Assembly (NCBI GenBank): GCA_020443425.1 | Contig: JAGRIE010000005.1 | Span: forward strand, 50,476 to 114,475 | Direction: 5' to 3' | Length of the DNA: 64,000 nt | DNA from: Halioglobus sp. | Lineage (GTDB): Bacteria > Pseudomonadota > Gammaproteobacteria > Pseudomonadales > Halieaceae | Part shown: piece by piece, positions 51,712-60,862 of the stretch | Position numbering within the stretch: the first letter of the stretch is position 1 | How the letters are laid out: each line of letters begins with the position of its first letter | Position numbers and translations under genes: made by a program | The notes under the pieces: model-generated | Databases searched by the model: none | What the model was told of the DNA's origin: nothing | Seen by the model: only the letters and a program-made list of their open reading frames with translations

Positions 51712-52902
51712 TTACCTGACGTCGGGGTACAGGGGTACCGAGAACTGGCGAATATACTGCGCAAAGGTCTCGCGTATCTCGCCGGCGCTGAGGCCATACT
51801 CCTGTGCCGAATAGTCGTGCCGGCCGTACTTGCCCTGCTGGTTATCCTGGTGCCAGGCCATCAGGCTGCTGCGCGTGTGCTCCGGCATGGTCAGGTCGAA
51901 ATGGGAATAGATACCCTGCGCCGTGCCTACCGCATCCGCGACAAAATCGTCGTAGTACACGTCAACAACCTGCGCGGAATCAATGGACTTCCTCGCCTCC
52001 ATGCATTTATCCAGTGAGGCGGCCCACTGTTTCAGCATCTGCCTGCCGACGTCGGCCTTACTGACCGAGGGTTCGTTGACTGAGCGGACCCGGTAGACCA
52101 GGCTGCTGACCGAGGGAATCAGCACCGAGGGATCGCGGTGCGTCTGTACGATTTTGCAATCCGGGTACACCGCCAACAGTGCATCCAACGCGAATAAATG
52201 CCCGGGATTCTTCAGCACCCATCGTTTGGGGTGGTCATCAGCCCCTATCAGGCACAGGTTATCCCGATGATGCCGATAGGCCGGTATCAGGTCCTGGTTC
52301 GGAATCCATGATTCATAGGCGCCGATACTGGCGTTACAGGGAAATGTCATCCCGACAAAGTCCTGCATCAGCAGGAAACGGCATTCATCGGCAGTCTCCG
52401 CTGTCATATCGTGTACTGATTTCAGGCCGTCTGCCCGCGAGTAGAGCTCCTGCAGGTTTTTTTCTGCCTGCATATAACAGGGGTTGTCCCGCCACTGCTG
52501 ACGCGGAGGCCTCGTCATTGGCGACGTCGCCAGCCAATACTCCAGATACTGGCAGTCGGGGTCAGCGGCCAACAACTTGTGCAGCGCAGTCGTCCCTGTG
52601 CGAGGCAGCCCGATCACGAAGATCGGCGATTCGATATCGCGCTGCAGGCACTGCGGATTGCGCTTCCAGCCCGCTACCGCCAGAAGTCGACTCGACAGGC
52701 AGTCCAGCAGGGTCTTTTCGACGACCCGTCGCCCCGCCTCGCTCAGTTGCGCGGTCGCATCGTAGGCCTGCAACAGGAATTTCAGGTTCTGCTGGTAATA
52801 ACTGTCACCGAAATCCGTCAAGCCTGTCCTGTCTGTCGCCTGTTCATGCAGGCTGTCGAACAACTGTGTGAATGGGCTGCTGTGCATAGCAAATTTACTC
52901 AT
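51712..52902 (-). CDS. Sulfotransferase-family protein
   Basis: A 396-residue PAPS-dependent sulfotransferase-like protein. The 5-prime phosphosulfate loop GLPRTGTTALHKLLAADPDCQYLEYW begins near residue 98, and the 3-prime phosphate region RWVLKNPGHLFALDALLAVYPDCKIVQTHRDP matches the sulfotransferase_3 family. The start is ATG at 52902 with AGGA 5 bp away; an extension to 52959 would overlap the LuxC-like gene. It begins 40 bp after the LuxC stop, so the three genes form one unit. It might sulfate a sterol or fatty alcohol made by the reductase, but family members also sulfate carbohydrates and lipids, so the acceptor is open. Confidence 0.9.
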   Translation of the reverse strand: MSKFAMHSSPFTQLFDSLHEQATDRTGLTDFGDSYYQQNLKFLLQAYDATAQLSEAGRRVVEKTLLDCLSSRLLAVAGWKRNPQCLQRDIESPIFVIGLPRTGTTALHKLLAADPDCQYLEYWLATSPMTRPPRQQWRDNPCYMQAEKNLQELYSRADGLKSVHDMTAETADECRFLLMQDFVGMTFPCNASIGAYESWIPNQDLIPAYRHHRDNLCLIGADDHPKRWVLKNPGHLFALDALLAVYPDCKIVQTHRDPSVLIPSVSSLVYRVRSVNEPSVSKADVGRQMLKQWAASLDKCMEARKSIDSAQVVDVYYDDFVADAVGTAQGIYSHFDLTMPEHTRSSLMAWHQDNQQGKYGRHDYSAQEYGLSAGEIRETFAQYIRQFSVPLYPDVR

Positions 52903-52942
52903 CTCTTTCCTGTAACGGAGTTTTGATCTGGCACCGTCACCG

Positions 52943-54349
52943 CTACTGGGTATCGTCAACTATCCATTTGCACATGCGACGCAGCGGTTCGATACCATCC
53001 TGCGGTGCGTCGGCGGGAGGATTACAAGCGCCTCCCAGTGACACCAGGCGCTGCGCACCCTGAAAAGCAAGGCGATCCCTGATTGCGTCTTTCAAACTAT
53101 CCGGATAAATACCGATAGTCTGTGTATAGGCATTCACTGATTTTATCGCGGTCTCAACGCTGTCTATCGGCACCACATTTGCCACCCTGCAGGCGAGATC
53201 ACGCGCGAAGTCCACCGCTTCGCTCTCGTGAGAAACGATAATGGCACCCTCGTTACCACGACCGCCGATGACGGTGTACTCATCCTCGACGAAACGCAGC
53301 GCATCCACTTCGTCCTTGAGTGCAGCATCGAAACGCTTGTGCGGCGTACTGAGACTCTGCGGCAGATTCTGCACGGCATCAAACAGCAACTGTCCAAACG
53401 CCCGCGCTTTTTCCAGCCCGCTGGCATCAGTGCCACAGACAAGGTAGATCACACGCGCATTGACGCAGCCTTCCTGGTTGAACACGCCGACATCCATCGC
53501 CGCCTTCGCGGCAACCGACTGCAGTCTCTGCGGGCTGTCAAAAGCCTCTGCACCGATGATGGTACCGCTCTGTTTCGGATCCAGCGTAATGAGGTCGATG
53601 CCGGGCTGCAAGTAGGCTGAGATGTGCTTGATACTGTTGAAACCACCCCAGGCGACGATCTTCTCGATATGCCGTGGCTGGTAGAGTTGTTGCTCGAACA
53701 CTTCATCACCGCCTTTCCAGTACGCTACGGTGAGATGACGGGTCAGGGGATGCTCGGGCGCCATTTCAATCATCGTCTGCGCTATGGCAGTACTCGTCAA
53801 TGGATCATTTGACGGCGTTTTTATCACTGCATCACTGCGTGTCAGGGCGTTGCGAATCACTGTCGCCACGCCGACCAGCGGCACATTGCCGGCAATGATA
53901 TGCACCGCGCGGGAACCGAATGCCCTGACCCTGACACCGTCCCGCACTTTTACCCAGCCCTCCAGGTAGTCCACACCCACCAGGTTCTCCGCCACCCGCC
54001 GTGTTTCCGAGGATGCAAAAGCGGCCGGAATCGTCTCGTAGGCGTAACGCAGGATGCTGTCTGACAGCCCCGACGTCGACCTGGACAGCTCAAAGGCCCT
54101 GTGCATATGGGGATTGCTGTCCAGCGCCAGGCGCGGGCCCAGTTCTGCGAGGTATTCGATGATCTCGTCGAAACTGATCGAGTAGAGGTCAGCCATATCC
54201 GACGGCCGGTTCAGGACGATTTGTTCGATATAGTCGTTGGCGTCTGCGGTCGCAAAGCCGTGGCTGCCCATACGACCCGGGAACTGGCGGCTGTAATCGT
54301 CGACGACCCTGCCCCTGATGACCAGCGGCACTTCAAACAGATCAGTCAC
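52943..54349 (-). CDS. LuxC-like acyl-CoA reductase
   Basis: A 468-residue protein of the acyl-CoA reductase (LuxC) family, a relative of aldehyde dehydrogenases. The active Cys is Cys295 in NQEGCVNARVI, in the same sequence context as in luminous bacteria. Further marks are VRVRAFGSRAVHIIAGNVPLVGVATVIRNALTRSDAVIKTPSNDPLTSTAIAQTM and IEKIVAWGGFNSIKH. It reduces an acyl-enzyme or acyl-CoA to an aldehyde with NADPH. Start is GTG at 54349 with GAGGA 7 bp before. The LuxE-like gene ends 36 bp upstream, and the sulfotransferase follows. No luxAB or luxD is present nearby, so bioluminescence is not implied. Confidence 0.9.
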   Translation of the reverse strand: MTDLFEVPLVIRGRVVDDYSRQFPGRMGSHGFATADANDYIEQIVLNRPSDMADLYSISFDEIIEYLAELGPRLALDSNPHMHRAFELSRSTSGLSDSILRYAYETIPAAFASSETRRVAENLVGVDYLEGWVKVRDGVRVRAFGSRAVHIIAGNVPLVGVATVIRNALTRSDAVIKTPSNDPLTSTAIAQTMIEMAPEHPLTRHLTVAYWKGGDEVFEQQLYQPRHIEKIVAWGGFNSIKHISAYLQPGIDLITLDPKQSGTIIGAEAFDSPQRLQSVAAKAAMDVGVFNQEGCVNARVIYLVCGTDASGLEKARAFGQLLFDAVQNLPQSLSTPHKRFDAALKDEVDALRFVEDEYTVIGGRGNEGAIIVSHESEAVDFARDLACRVANVVPIDSVETAIKSVNAYTQTIGIYPDSLKDAIRDRLAFQGAQRLVSLGGACNPPADAPQDGIEPLRRMCKWIVDDTQ

Positions 54350-54385
54350 AGGCAGTCCTCACTGGTTCGCCCCAACCCGTGCCGC

Positions 54386-55801
54386 TCACTGCGCGGCATT
54401 CAACAGGAACTCAATCGCCTTGTCATGCGCCTCGGGTGCGCCGGAACAGTTGATTTTGTCGTCGCCACCCTCCTTTTCACTGTAGCGACGAATCGCAGTG
54501 TCGAGGAACAGCCCTTTCCTGCCACAGGCACAATCATCGTCAAAACCGGAAAGCGTCACTTCATCCCCACTGATAAAACCACCCCAGTAGGTTTCAGTCA
54601 TAAGATCCAGGAAGGCGAAACGCCCGGTGTGCGTGCCGCTGCGCGGCATGGATTCGCCGGTAATGGGGTCCAGCACAAACGGAATCACTACCGGGGGGAT
54701 GTGGTAATGGCCGTGTTCACAGACGGGGAAGCCCGACATCATCTCGCTCATGCCGTACAACTCATAGGCGCGATCAAAGCCCAGGCCCCTGAAGATAATC
54801 TCCTTCCAGTCGTCCGGTAGATCGTAACCCTTGTTTCCGCCACCGGAGACCAGCACGCTGTCTTTGCCGAAAATATTGTCGATACCGCGTTCTCGCGCTT
54901 CCAGCATCGCGTCATAGAGCATGGTCCAGGTGGTGCACAGGAACACGGAGCGGCCACCAAACTTCTCAACCGCCTGTTGGAAGAACTCGCTGACACTTTC
55001 CTTTTTGTCTTTCTCGCGTTGGATAAACTGGTCGCGCTTGTTCACAAGGCCGGGGCTCAGCTCAATACTGCCGCTCTCGCCTTTTGCTTCAGCGGCCCTG
55101 ATCCGACCTGCCAGCGAACACACATCGGCGCTCATTCTATCCGGGTACAGGTAGAGACTGTTTTCATCAGTGACACCAAACAGCTCAGCGCGCAGTTCAG
55201 CGCCGCGCAACATCGTGTAATAGCCGCCTTTGTACGAGGGCTGGATGTAGGGCATGGGCGTCTCGATCAGGTCAGGCCCGGTATCATCACCGTACCAGTC
55301 CCTGATCATATCCCTCAGGATCAGGTTTACGTTCTCCGCTTCCTGTCGCGTTCTCGGCAGGAACGACAGCTTCCCCGTGGTGCCGGCCGAGTGAGAGATT
55401 CGCAGTTCGGTCTGCACGTCCAGCAGGTCAAGCCATTCATCGATGGAGGTACACCCGCTGGCATCAATATGACTGAGATCCAGCGCCGTCAAGCCGTCCA
55501 GCCATTTCGTCAGTTTGTCGAAGCGGCTTTTTTCCAGGAATGACAGCGGATAGGACTTGTAGACAGTATGCGGGAACAACACTCGGATAAGGTCGTCGAA
55601 ACAGCTTATCTCTTCAACCCCCTGCTCCTCGGAGAGTCTTTTCAGGGCTTTCACTTTATCGCGCAGCCCGGCAAATTTCTTCTTCGCCGCCTGCAGGTGG
55701 AACTCGCCCAACTCACTATCTTCTATGTCAAAGCCCTCACCGTAGCGCAAAGCGATGAAGTTTTTGGGATCAGCCAGCAAACTGCTTAAATAATGCTTCA
55801 T
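54386..55801 (-). CDS. LuxE-like acyl-protein synthetase
   Basis: A 471-residue ANL-fold protein of the LuxE family, about 90 residues longer than the luminous-bacterial enzyme at the N-terminus. The phosphate loop is HSAGTTGKLSFLPRTRQEA, ELYGMSEMM takes the adenylate-loop place, and the C-terminus contains CACGRKGLFLDTAIRRYSEKEGGDDKINCSG; the Cys in KINCSG, about 20 residues from the end, matches the acylated Cys near the C-terminus of LuxE. It would activate a fatty or ring-bearing acid with ATP and pass it to the LuxC-like protein for reduction to the aldehyde. AGAGGAAAACA precedes the ATG. A direct-repeat element lies 95 bp upstream of the start. Confidence 0.88.
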   Translation of the reverse strand: MKHYLSSLLADPKNFIALRYGEGFDIEDSELGEFHLQAAKKKFAGLRDKVKALKRLSEEQGVEEISCFDDLIRVLFPHTVYKSYPLSFLEKSRFDKLTKWLDGLTALDLSHIDASGCTSIDEWLDLLDVQTELRISHSAGTTGKLSFLPRTRQEAENVNLILRDMIRDWYGDDTGPDLIETPMPYIQPSYKGGYYTMLRGAELRAELFGVTDENSLYLYPDRMSADVCSLAGRIRAAEAKGESGSIELSPGLVNKRDQFIQREKDKKESVSEFFQQAVEKFGGRSVFLCTTWTMLYDAMLEARERGIDNIFGKDSVLVSGGGNKGYDLPDDWKEIIFRGLGFDRAYELYGMSEMMSGFPVCEHGHYHIPPVVIPFVLDPITGESMPRSGTHTGRFAFLDLMTETYWGGFISGDEVTLSGFDDDCACGRKGLFLDTAIRRYSEKEGGDDKINCSGAPEAHDKAIEFLLNAAQ

Positions 55802-55895
55802 TGTTTTCCTCTGCTCGCAAACGACGGGATTACACTCTCGTTTCCTGCGCCATATTTTATGGGCTCGCTGACTATACGTCCCCGGTTAAAGTGAG

Positions 55896-55931
55896 GCATA
55901 TCAAGCTGAAAACATATCAAATCCTGCAAGC
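55896..55931 (-). promoter_or_regulatory. Tandem TTGATATG direct repeat before the LuxE-like gene
   Basis: Read toward the gene: GCTTGCAGGATTTGATATG, then TTTTCAGC, then TTGATATGC. The two TTGATATG units are 16 bp apart, which suits two major grooves on one face of DNA, as with AraC-type activators. The same 36-bp block, with 5 differences, recurs at 59601-59636; both copies are exactly 95 bp before a start codon. Confidence 0.6.
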
Positions 55932-56035
55932 GTCACTGGACCATAGCGTGGTTGCGAAGAGAGGGCCTGGATGATGGGAGGGGAATAGAAGTCGGGGACA
56001 GGGCCGGATCTCGCCAGCCCTTCCCCTCAGCCCGG

Positions 56036-58225
56036 CTACCAGCGGTACCGCACCTCAACGCCGTAGCGACGTTCAGCCGCATTGGTGTAAGTGTGCTGGT
56101 ATGCATTGGGGATGAATACGCCGTTCATCGAGCGGATGTTGGCAACGTAGAACTCATCAGTCAGGTTCTTAGCGTAGAGAGTCGCTTCCCATTTATCAGA
56201 GTGATCCTGGAAAACGATAGAGGCGTCAAAGATGGAGTAGGAATCGCCGATGGTGTAATCGTCCTGGGACAGCGAATACTGCACCTCATCCTGTCCGTGC
56301 ATGGCCGCAATGAACAATACATCGAACAGGCTCTCTCGGGTCCAGGTATAGGTGGCAGTGAGGTTGCCTTTCCACTTGGGCGTGTAGGGCAGATCGCCGC
56401 CAGCCAGATCCTGTGACAGGTCGCATTCACCGCGAAAGGTCTGGCCGTTGCTGCAGGGACCGTTCGGGTACTCGTCGATCTGCGCGTCAATGTAGGCCAC
56501 ACCGCCCGACAAGCGCAGGTTCTCGGTCAGCAGCGCCTGGAAGTCCAGTTCCACGCCCTGCGTCGTCACCTTACCGGCGTTGATCAGGATGAAGGCACCG
56601 GGATCATCACTGGGATCACAGGTCAGGTTATCCGGCGGGCAATCGGGCAGGCCATCGGAATCGAAAAAGCCCTCAGCCTGGAAATTGTCGTACTTCGAAT
56701 AGAACACCGCCGCATTTAACATGGCGCGGCCGTCAAACCATGTACTCTTCATACCCAGTTCCCAGGAATCCGAAGTCTCGGGGTCAACGCGTTCCTGCGT
56801 CTCAGGTATCGATTCGAAGGTGAGGTCAAAAGCGGGACCCTTATAGCCCTCTGCATAGCTCAGGTAGGCCATAGCGTCCTGGTTGAAATCCCACTGCAAC
56901 GCCAGCTTACCGGAAAAATCATCCTCATCCGTCGAGCCGTTGGACGGGTCGACAGCATCAGGAATACCCACTTTCGCGCCCTCGCGGGAACGACGGTATT
57001 TGTAGCTCACATCGTCGGCGGTGTATCGCCCGCCGATCACGAGTCGCCACGATTCGCTGAAAGCCCACACCGCCTCACCGAAGGCCGCCCAGTTGGAGGT
57101 ATCCGCCTTGAATGTCGCAATACCACTGGAGATAAATCTCTCCTTGCTGTCAGCGAGCGTGCGCTTGAAGGTACGGTCCACACTCTGGTCAAAATAATAC
57201 AGCCCGGCGACATAGGTAATCGGGCCATCATCCGGTGAAGTCAGGCGGATCTCCTGGGTGAACTGGTCCTGGCTGGTATCGCCAGTCTGGTCAAGCCCGA
57301 TAATCGTGACCGGCTGCCCGTCGTAGTCATCGTTACTGTTACCATCGATGTCATACCCGCGCATTGCTGAAATCGAGGTGATAGTGTAGTCGCCGAGGCT
57401 CCAGTTCGCCTCCAGCGAAGTACCCCACTGATCTGACGATGACTTCGGAACCCGGTTGATATTCACTTCCTTGTTGTCATCTCCGGGCACGACCGGGTAG
57501 ATCAGGTCCAGGATGTCCTGCACGTCCTGGTCATTACCGTTCCATGGATCCATACTGCCTATCGGTGCCACCGTACACTTGCAATGCTGGTCGCTGTAGT
57601 CGGCGGCCCACATCAGGTCGAGATTCTCGGTGGGCACCCAGCGCAGTTTTCCCCTCACTGTCCAGTTGTGGTAACCATTGTACTTCTCGCCGTCGAAGTG
57701 GTTCTTGGTGAAATCCTCCAGATCGTTGCCGGACCCGGTCAGGCGGTAACTGAGGTCGGAAGTCAAAGGGCCAGACACGGTGAAACCGGCACGGTACTCC
57801 TCGTCACTCTGCGCCGACATCATCACCTCGCCGGAAGGTTCATCAGTGGGCTGCTGGGTAATGATATGCACGACACCGGCCGTTGAGTTTTTGCCGAACA
57901 GCGTGCCCTGGGGGCCTCGCAACACCTCCACCCGCTGGATATCCATGAGCTCCATAAAGGCCTGGCCGGAGCGCCCCATCACCACACCATCGAGCATGGT
58001 GGAGACACTGGGCTCCGTACCGATACTGAAAGACTGTGTGCCGATACCGCGGATATTGAACGACGACTCCCGGGAATCGGAGCCTTTCTGCAACGTCAGC
58101 GAAGGCACCAGGAAGGTGAGCTCCGCCGAAGAGTGAATCTGCGCTTCACGAATCGCGTCCGCTGACAGCGCTGTCACCGCAACCGGGACATCCTGCAGGT
58201 TCTCCTCGCGTTTGGTGGCTGTCAC
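56036..58225 (-). CDS. TonB-dependent outer-membrane receptor with out-of-frame signal peptide
   Basis: About 729 residues of a TonB receptor in one frame, starting with GTG at 58225 at the VTATKREENLQDVPVAVTAL box. RVEVLRGPQGTLFGKNSTAGVVHI is the plug core and the end is RRYGVEVRYRW with a terminal aromatic residue. The leader should lie just upstream: the same frame there reads GGSGLVLEEII and then has no start, whereas the signal peptide (58219-58332) is in another frame. One extra G in the run of five at 58255-58259 would join the two. As written the receptor would have no signal peptide and not reach the outer membrane. Its neighbours are the LuxE-LuxC group and a nitrilase. Confidence 0.85.
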   Translation of the reverse strand: MTATKREENLQDVPVAVTALSADAIREAQIHSSAELTFLVPSLTLQKGSDSRESSFNIRGIGTQSFSIGTEPSVSTMLDGVVMGRSGQAFMELMDIQRVEVLRGPQGTLFGKNSTAGVVHIITQQPTDEPSGEVMMSAQSDEEYRAGFTVSGPLTSDLSYRLTGSGNDLEDFTKNHFDGEKYNGYHNWTVRGKLRWVPTENLDLMWAADYSDQHCKCTVAPIGSMDPWNGNDQDVQDILDLIYPVVPGDDNKEVNINRVPKSSSDQWGTSLEANWSLGDYTITSISAMRGYDIDGNSNDDYDGQPVTIIGLDQTGDTSQDQFTQEIRLTSPDDGPITYVAGLYYFDQSVDRTFKRTLADSKERFISSGIATFKADTSNWAAFGEAVWAFSESWRLVIGGRYTADDVSYKYRRSREGAKVGIPDAVDPSNGSTDEDDFSGKLALQWDFNQDAMAYLSYAEGYKGPAFDLTFESIPETQERVDPETSDSWELGMKSTWFDGRAMLNAAVFYSKYDNFQAEGFFDSDGLPDCPPDNLTCDPSDDPGAFILINAGKVTTQGVELDFQALLTENLRLSGGVAYIDAQIDEYPNGPCSNGQTFRGECDLSQDLAGGDLPYTPKWKGNLTATYTWTRESLFDVLFIAAMHGQDEVQYSLSQDDYTIGDSYSIFDASIVFQDHSDKWEATLYAKNLTDEFYVANIRSMNGVFIPNAYQHTYTNAAERRYGVEVRYRW

Positions 58226-58332
58226 AATGATTTCCTCCAGAACAAGTCCGGAGCCCCCTGTGCGTAAGTGTTCCCCGCCATCAACATCAGCGCGGTGGCA
58301 CAGGCTATCGAGTTTTTCACTTGATACTTCAT
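58219..58332 (-). other. Signal-peptide fragment of the TonB receptor in a shifted frame
   Basis: From ATG at 58332, with GAGGCGATAG before it, comes a clear signal peptide: MKYQVKNSIACATALMLMA then GNTYA/Q. The frame runs on into GAPDLFWRKSL and stops at TGA, where the receptor frame begins. Adding one G to the GGGGG run would continue as AQGGSGLVLEEIIVTATK, the expected mature start. The hydrophobic core and AxA-like cleavage site are intact. Confidence 0.75.
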
Positions 58333-58480
58333 CTATCGCCTCGGTCTTTATAGTTATTGAGTGAGGGAGGTTATCCCGCTCATTATGTTTGTATTACAGC
58401 CCTCTGCAACCGTCGGGGCCAAATTTATTATCCACGTCCGTGCTTACAATGAGTCCCATCCCGGGGACAACATGCCCAAT

Positions 58481-59506
58481 CTATATCGCATTTTCAACCG
58501 CCGGGTCCGCGCCGGAGTGTGCATTGGCAAGCGCATCCAACTCGCGGGCCACAATGCGGGTGATGGGTAATTGTCGCGCCGGGTCGAGCCGCCACTGCCG
58601 CCAGGGAAACAGGTCATACCAGCGACCGAGTTGCCTGAAGTTGAGCGTCGCGACAATCACCTGCTCCTCTTCCCCGGCTGCCGCAAAGATCTTGTTGAAC
58701 GCCGGGTACGCCGGCCCCGCGATGGTACTGTTGCCGGCAGCTGCACCCTCACCCACCGAGGGCCCGGTCCAGTTGGCGCTCATTGCGTACAACAGGTTCT
58801 CCTGCGCGCGAACCACTGTGGTATTGCGCACGTATTCCGCCTTGCCGGGATTGGCCGCGCTGCGTGTCGGGTTGACAAGTATGCGCGCGCCTTTCAGCGC
58901 CAGCACCCGCGACAGCTCCGGGTTCGACCAGAAGTCGTAGCAGATCAGGATGCCAATGGGCCCCAGCGACGTCTGGAACACCGGCAGCTCGCTTCCCGGT
59001 GTATAGTGACGCGTCTCAAGTGGGTGGCCCAGATGCAGTTTGCGATAGGTGCCGACGAGCCCCTCCGGACCGACCAGTACCGCAGAATTGTGTATACGTC
59101 CCGGATGTTCCGGCGGCGCCTCATCGATACCGAAGATGATGTAGACGCCCAACTCCGCAGCCAAGCCGGTGAAAACATCTGTGGACGGACCCGGCACCGG
59201 TTCGGCCCATGCCTGGTGCTCCGGGCTGGGGCCTGAATCCACGGAGCAACCGGCACAGGTGGCACCGAGTGCGCCCAGCGCGGATTCGGGAAAGACGACC
59301 AGCTGCGCCCCCTGTCGTGCCGCATCGCGCACCTGGCGAATCATCTTGTCGAGCCGGAATGGCTTGGTGGACGTGCCGTCACTGGCCACACCCTCAAAAT
59401 TGACACAGGCGACCGTCACCACATCGGGGTATTCAGGGTATTCGACACCCCACGCCCCGGCAGAAGCGGCGCGGGTACTGCCAATCTTCTTATGGTTATC
59501 CGTCAT
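58481..59506 (-). CDS. Nitrilase-superfamily carbon-nitrogen hydrolase
   Basis: A 341-residue CN-hydrolase. The catalytic triad is the Glu in VVFPESALG, the Lys in YRKLHLG and Cys189 in GILICYDFWSNPE. Between the Glu and Lys lies CAGCSVDSGPS, a Cys-bearing insert also seen in the paralogue at 60863-61831. It would hydrolyse an amide, carbamoyl or nitrile group. ATG at 59506 has GGGGGCA close by; a GTG at 59524 is less likely. A direct-repeat element lies 95 bp before the start, matching that of the LuxE-like gene, so both may respond to one regulator. GTYRKLHLG and the aliphatic-amidase-like ending do not identify the substrate. Confidence 0.92.
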   Translation of the reverse strand: MTDNHKKIGSTRAASAGAWGVEYPEYPDVVTVACVNFEGVASDGTSTKPFRLDKMIRQVRDAARQGAQLVVFPESALGALGATCAGCSVDSGPSPEHQAWAEPVPGPSTDVFTGLAAELGVYIIFGIDEAPPEHPGRIHNSAVLVGPEGLVGTYRKLHLGHPLETRHYTPGSELPVFQTSLGPIGILICYDFWSNPELSRVLALKGARILVNPTRSAANPGKAEYVRNTTVVRAQENLLYAMSANWTGPSVGEGAAAGNSTIAGPAYPAFNKIFAAAGEEEQVIVATLNFRQLGRWYDLFPWRQWRLDPARQLPITRIVARELDALANAHSGADPAVENAI

Positions 59507-59600
59507 TGCTGCCCCCGTCGCCACAACGTGCAGTGTGACCTGACGTCACTCACGGACCATTGTAGGCGCATGCAGGACACGCGTCGCCACCTAAGGTGGT

Positions 59601-59636
59601 GCATATCCAGCGCAAAACATATCAATTCCTGCAACC
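59601..59636 (-). promoter_or_regulatory. Tandem TTGATATG direct repeat before the nitrilase gene
   Basis: Toward the gene it reads TTGCAGGAATTGATATG, TTTTGCGC, TGGATATGC. It matches 31 of 36 positions of the block at 55896-55931 and is exactly 95 bp before the ATG at 59506, as in the other copy. The sequence downstream of it is not conserved between the two sites, so the shared piece is probably a protein-binding site. Confidence 0.6.
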
Positions 59637-59722
59637 CGACCCGCCCTCGGGAACGGCGACGCGGTGAACCGGTAGCGGGCCCGAGTTCCCACCGGCAGCG
59701 CAATGGCATGGCCTGTTTGCAC

Positions 59723-60574
59723 TCAATCAGTGGCATTGTGCGTCCACCCGGGAACGGTACCGGTCAGTTCAGGCCCTTGAATCGCAACCCTCTGCATTTT
59801 CCTGCGTGTTGAATAATCCGGCACGGCATAGTGATTGCTTGCGATATTGTCCCAGAACGCGACATCCCCCACCTTGAACTTGATACGCACCTGGAACTCC
59901 GGTGCTTTCACATGGTTGAGCAGGTAGTTCATCAGGTACTTGCTCTCCTCTTCGGTGACACCCTCGATATGCGACGTCCAGTTTTTGTTCACATACAGCA
60001 CCTTGCGCCGGGTGCGCGGGTGATAGACCACAACGGGGTGCGAATGCGGCGGCCAGGCGCTCACATCCTGGCGGAATGAGCCGCCGGCCTTGAGCGTGCT
60101 CGCCTCCATCATGCGCAGCGAGTGCACCGCGGTCAGCCCCTCCAGGAAGCGTTGCATGGGCGCGGACAGCGCCTCAAAGGCGGCCGCCATACTGGCAAAA
60201 CAGGTATCGCCTCCCGCAGGGGGCATGATTTGCGCCTGGATGATGGAACCCATGGTGGGTGCCGCACGGTAGCTGTTGTCCGAGTGGAAGTTGTCAGCGC
60301 CCTGCCCCTTGGGGCTGGTCTGGTCCAGCACCAGTACCTCGGGGCGATGCGAGGACGGCGTGCGGAACAGCGGCAATTCAATGGGGCCGAAGTTCTCTGC
60401 CAAAGCCACGTGTTCGTCCACAGACAGCAGTTTCTGGTCGCGGAAGAACAACACGTGATGGGCATCCAGAGCGTCCAGAATGCCTGACACATTTTCCTGG
60501 CTCAGTGGCTTCGACAGATCGACACCACTGACCTCGGCGCCGATTTCACCGGACACCTGCTGTACTGACAACAT
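59723..60574 (-). CDS. TauD/TfdA-family Fe(II)/2-oxoglutarate dioxygenase
   Basis: A 283-residue dioxygenase. The iron ligands are His97 and Asp99 in NFHSDNSYRAAPTMGS and a distal His near 248 in NHYAVPDYSTRRKMQRVAIQ, with the arginines for 2-oxoglutarate. ATG at 60574 has AAAGGA 7 bp before it; the frame extension to 60631 is disregarded. It is a paralogue of the dioxygenase at 26029-26841. It follows the divergent nitrilase gene (60863) by 288 bp and precedes the other nitrilase. In the first operon the dioxygenase is linked to a receptor, amidohydrolase and transporter; here the neighbours are a receptor and nitrilases, suggesting two versions of one strategy. Confidence 0.92.
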   Translation of the reverse strand: MLSVQQVSGEIGAEVSGVDLSKPLSQENVSGILDALDAHHVLFFRDQKLLSVDEHVALAENFGPIELPLFRTPSSHRPEVLVLDQTSPKGQGADNFHSDNSYRAAPTMGSIIQAQIMPPAGGDTCFASMAAAFEALSAPMQRFLEGLTAVHSLRMMEASTLKAGGSFRQDVSAWPPHSHPVVVYHPRTRRKVLYVNKNWTSHIEGVTEEESKYLMNYLLNHVKAPEFQVRIKFKVGDVAFWDNIASNHYAVPDYSTRRKMQRVAIQGPELTGTVPGWTHNATD

Positions 60575-60862
60575 AGCGTGGTCCTTTATTAGAATCGCAA
60601 GCCTGGCTTGTGCACCAGAACTCGACTGCACCAGCCTAATGGATTTCAGGCCCCGTGATAATTGTCAAATGCGATCAGGAAAGTAACATTTGAGTAGGGT
60701 TTTGGGCGTGCAGACCATGTTGTTCAACTGCGGGCTTAACCTGCACCCCGAAAAGCCGTTAGACTGTCGACAGCCAGGCAAAGGCTGCTTTCGCCTGACT
60801 GTTGCAATGCCGGGGTCGCACCCTGCATTGCCTTTCCCCAACATAAGAAGAAGGAGTTCCAG

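Noticed and set aside
51712-55801. A bioluminescence operon
   Set aside because: LuxC- and LuxE-like genes are present, but there is no adjacent luxA, luxB or luxD, and the luciferase-fold proteins elsewhere fit catabolic LLM oxygenases.
55896-55931. A sigma54 promoter in the direct-repeat block
   Set aside because: TTGCAGG is present, but the GG-N10-GC spacing of a -24/-12 promoter is not, and the repeated TTGATATG explains the conservation better.
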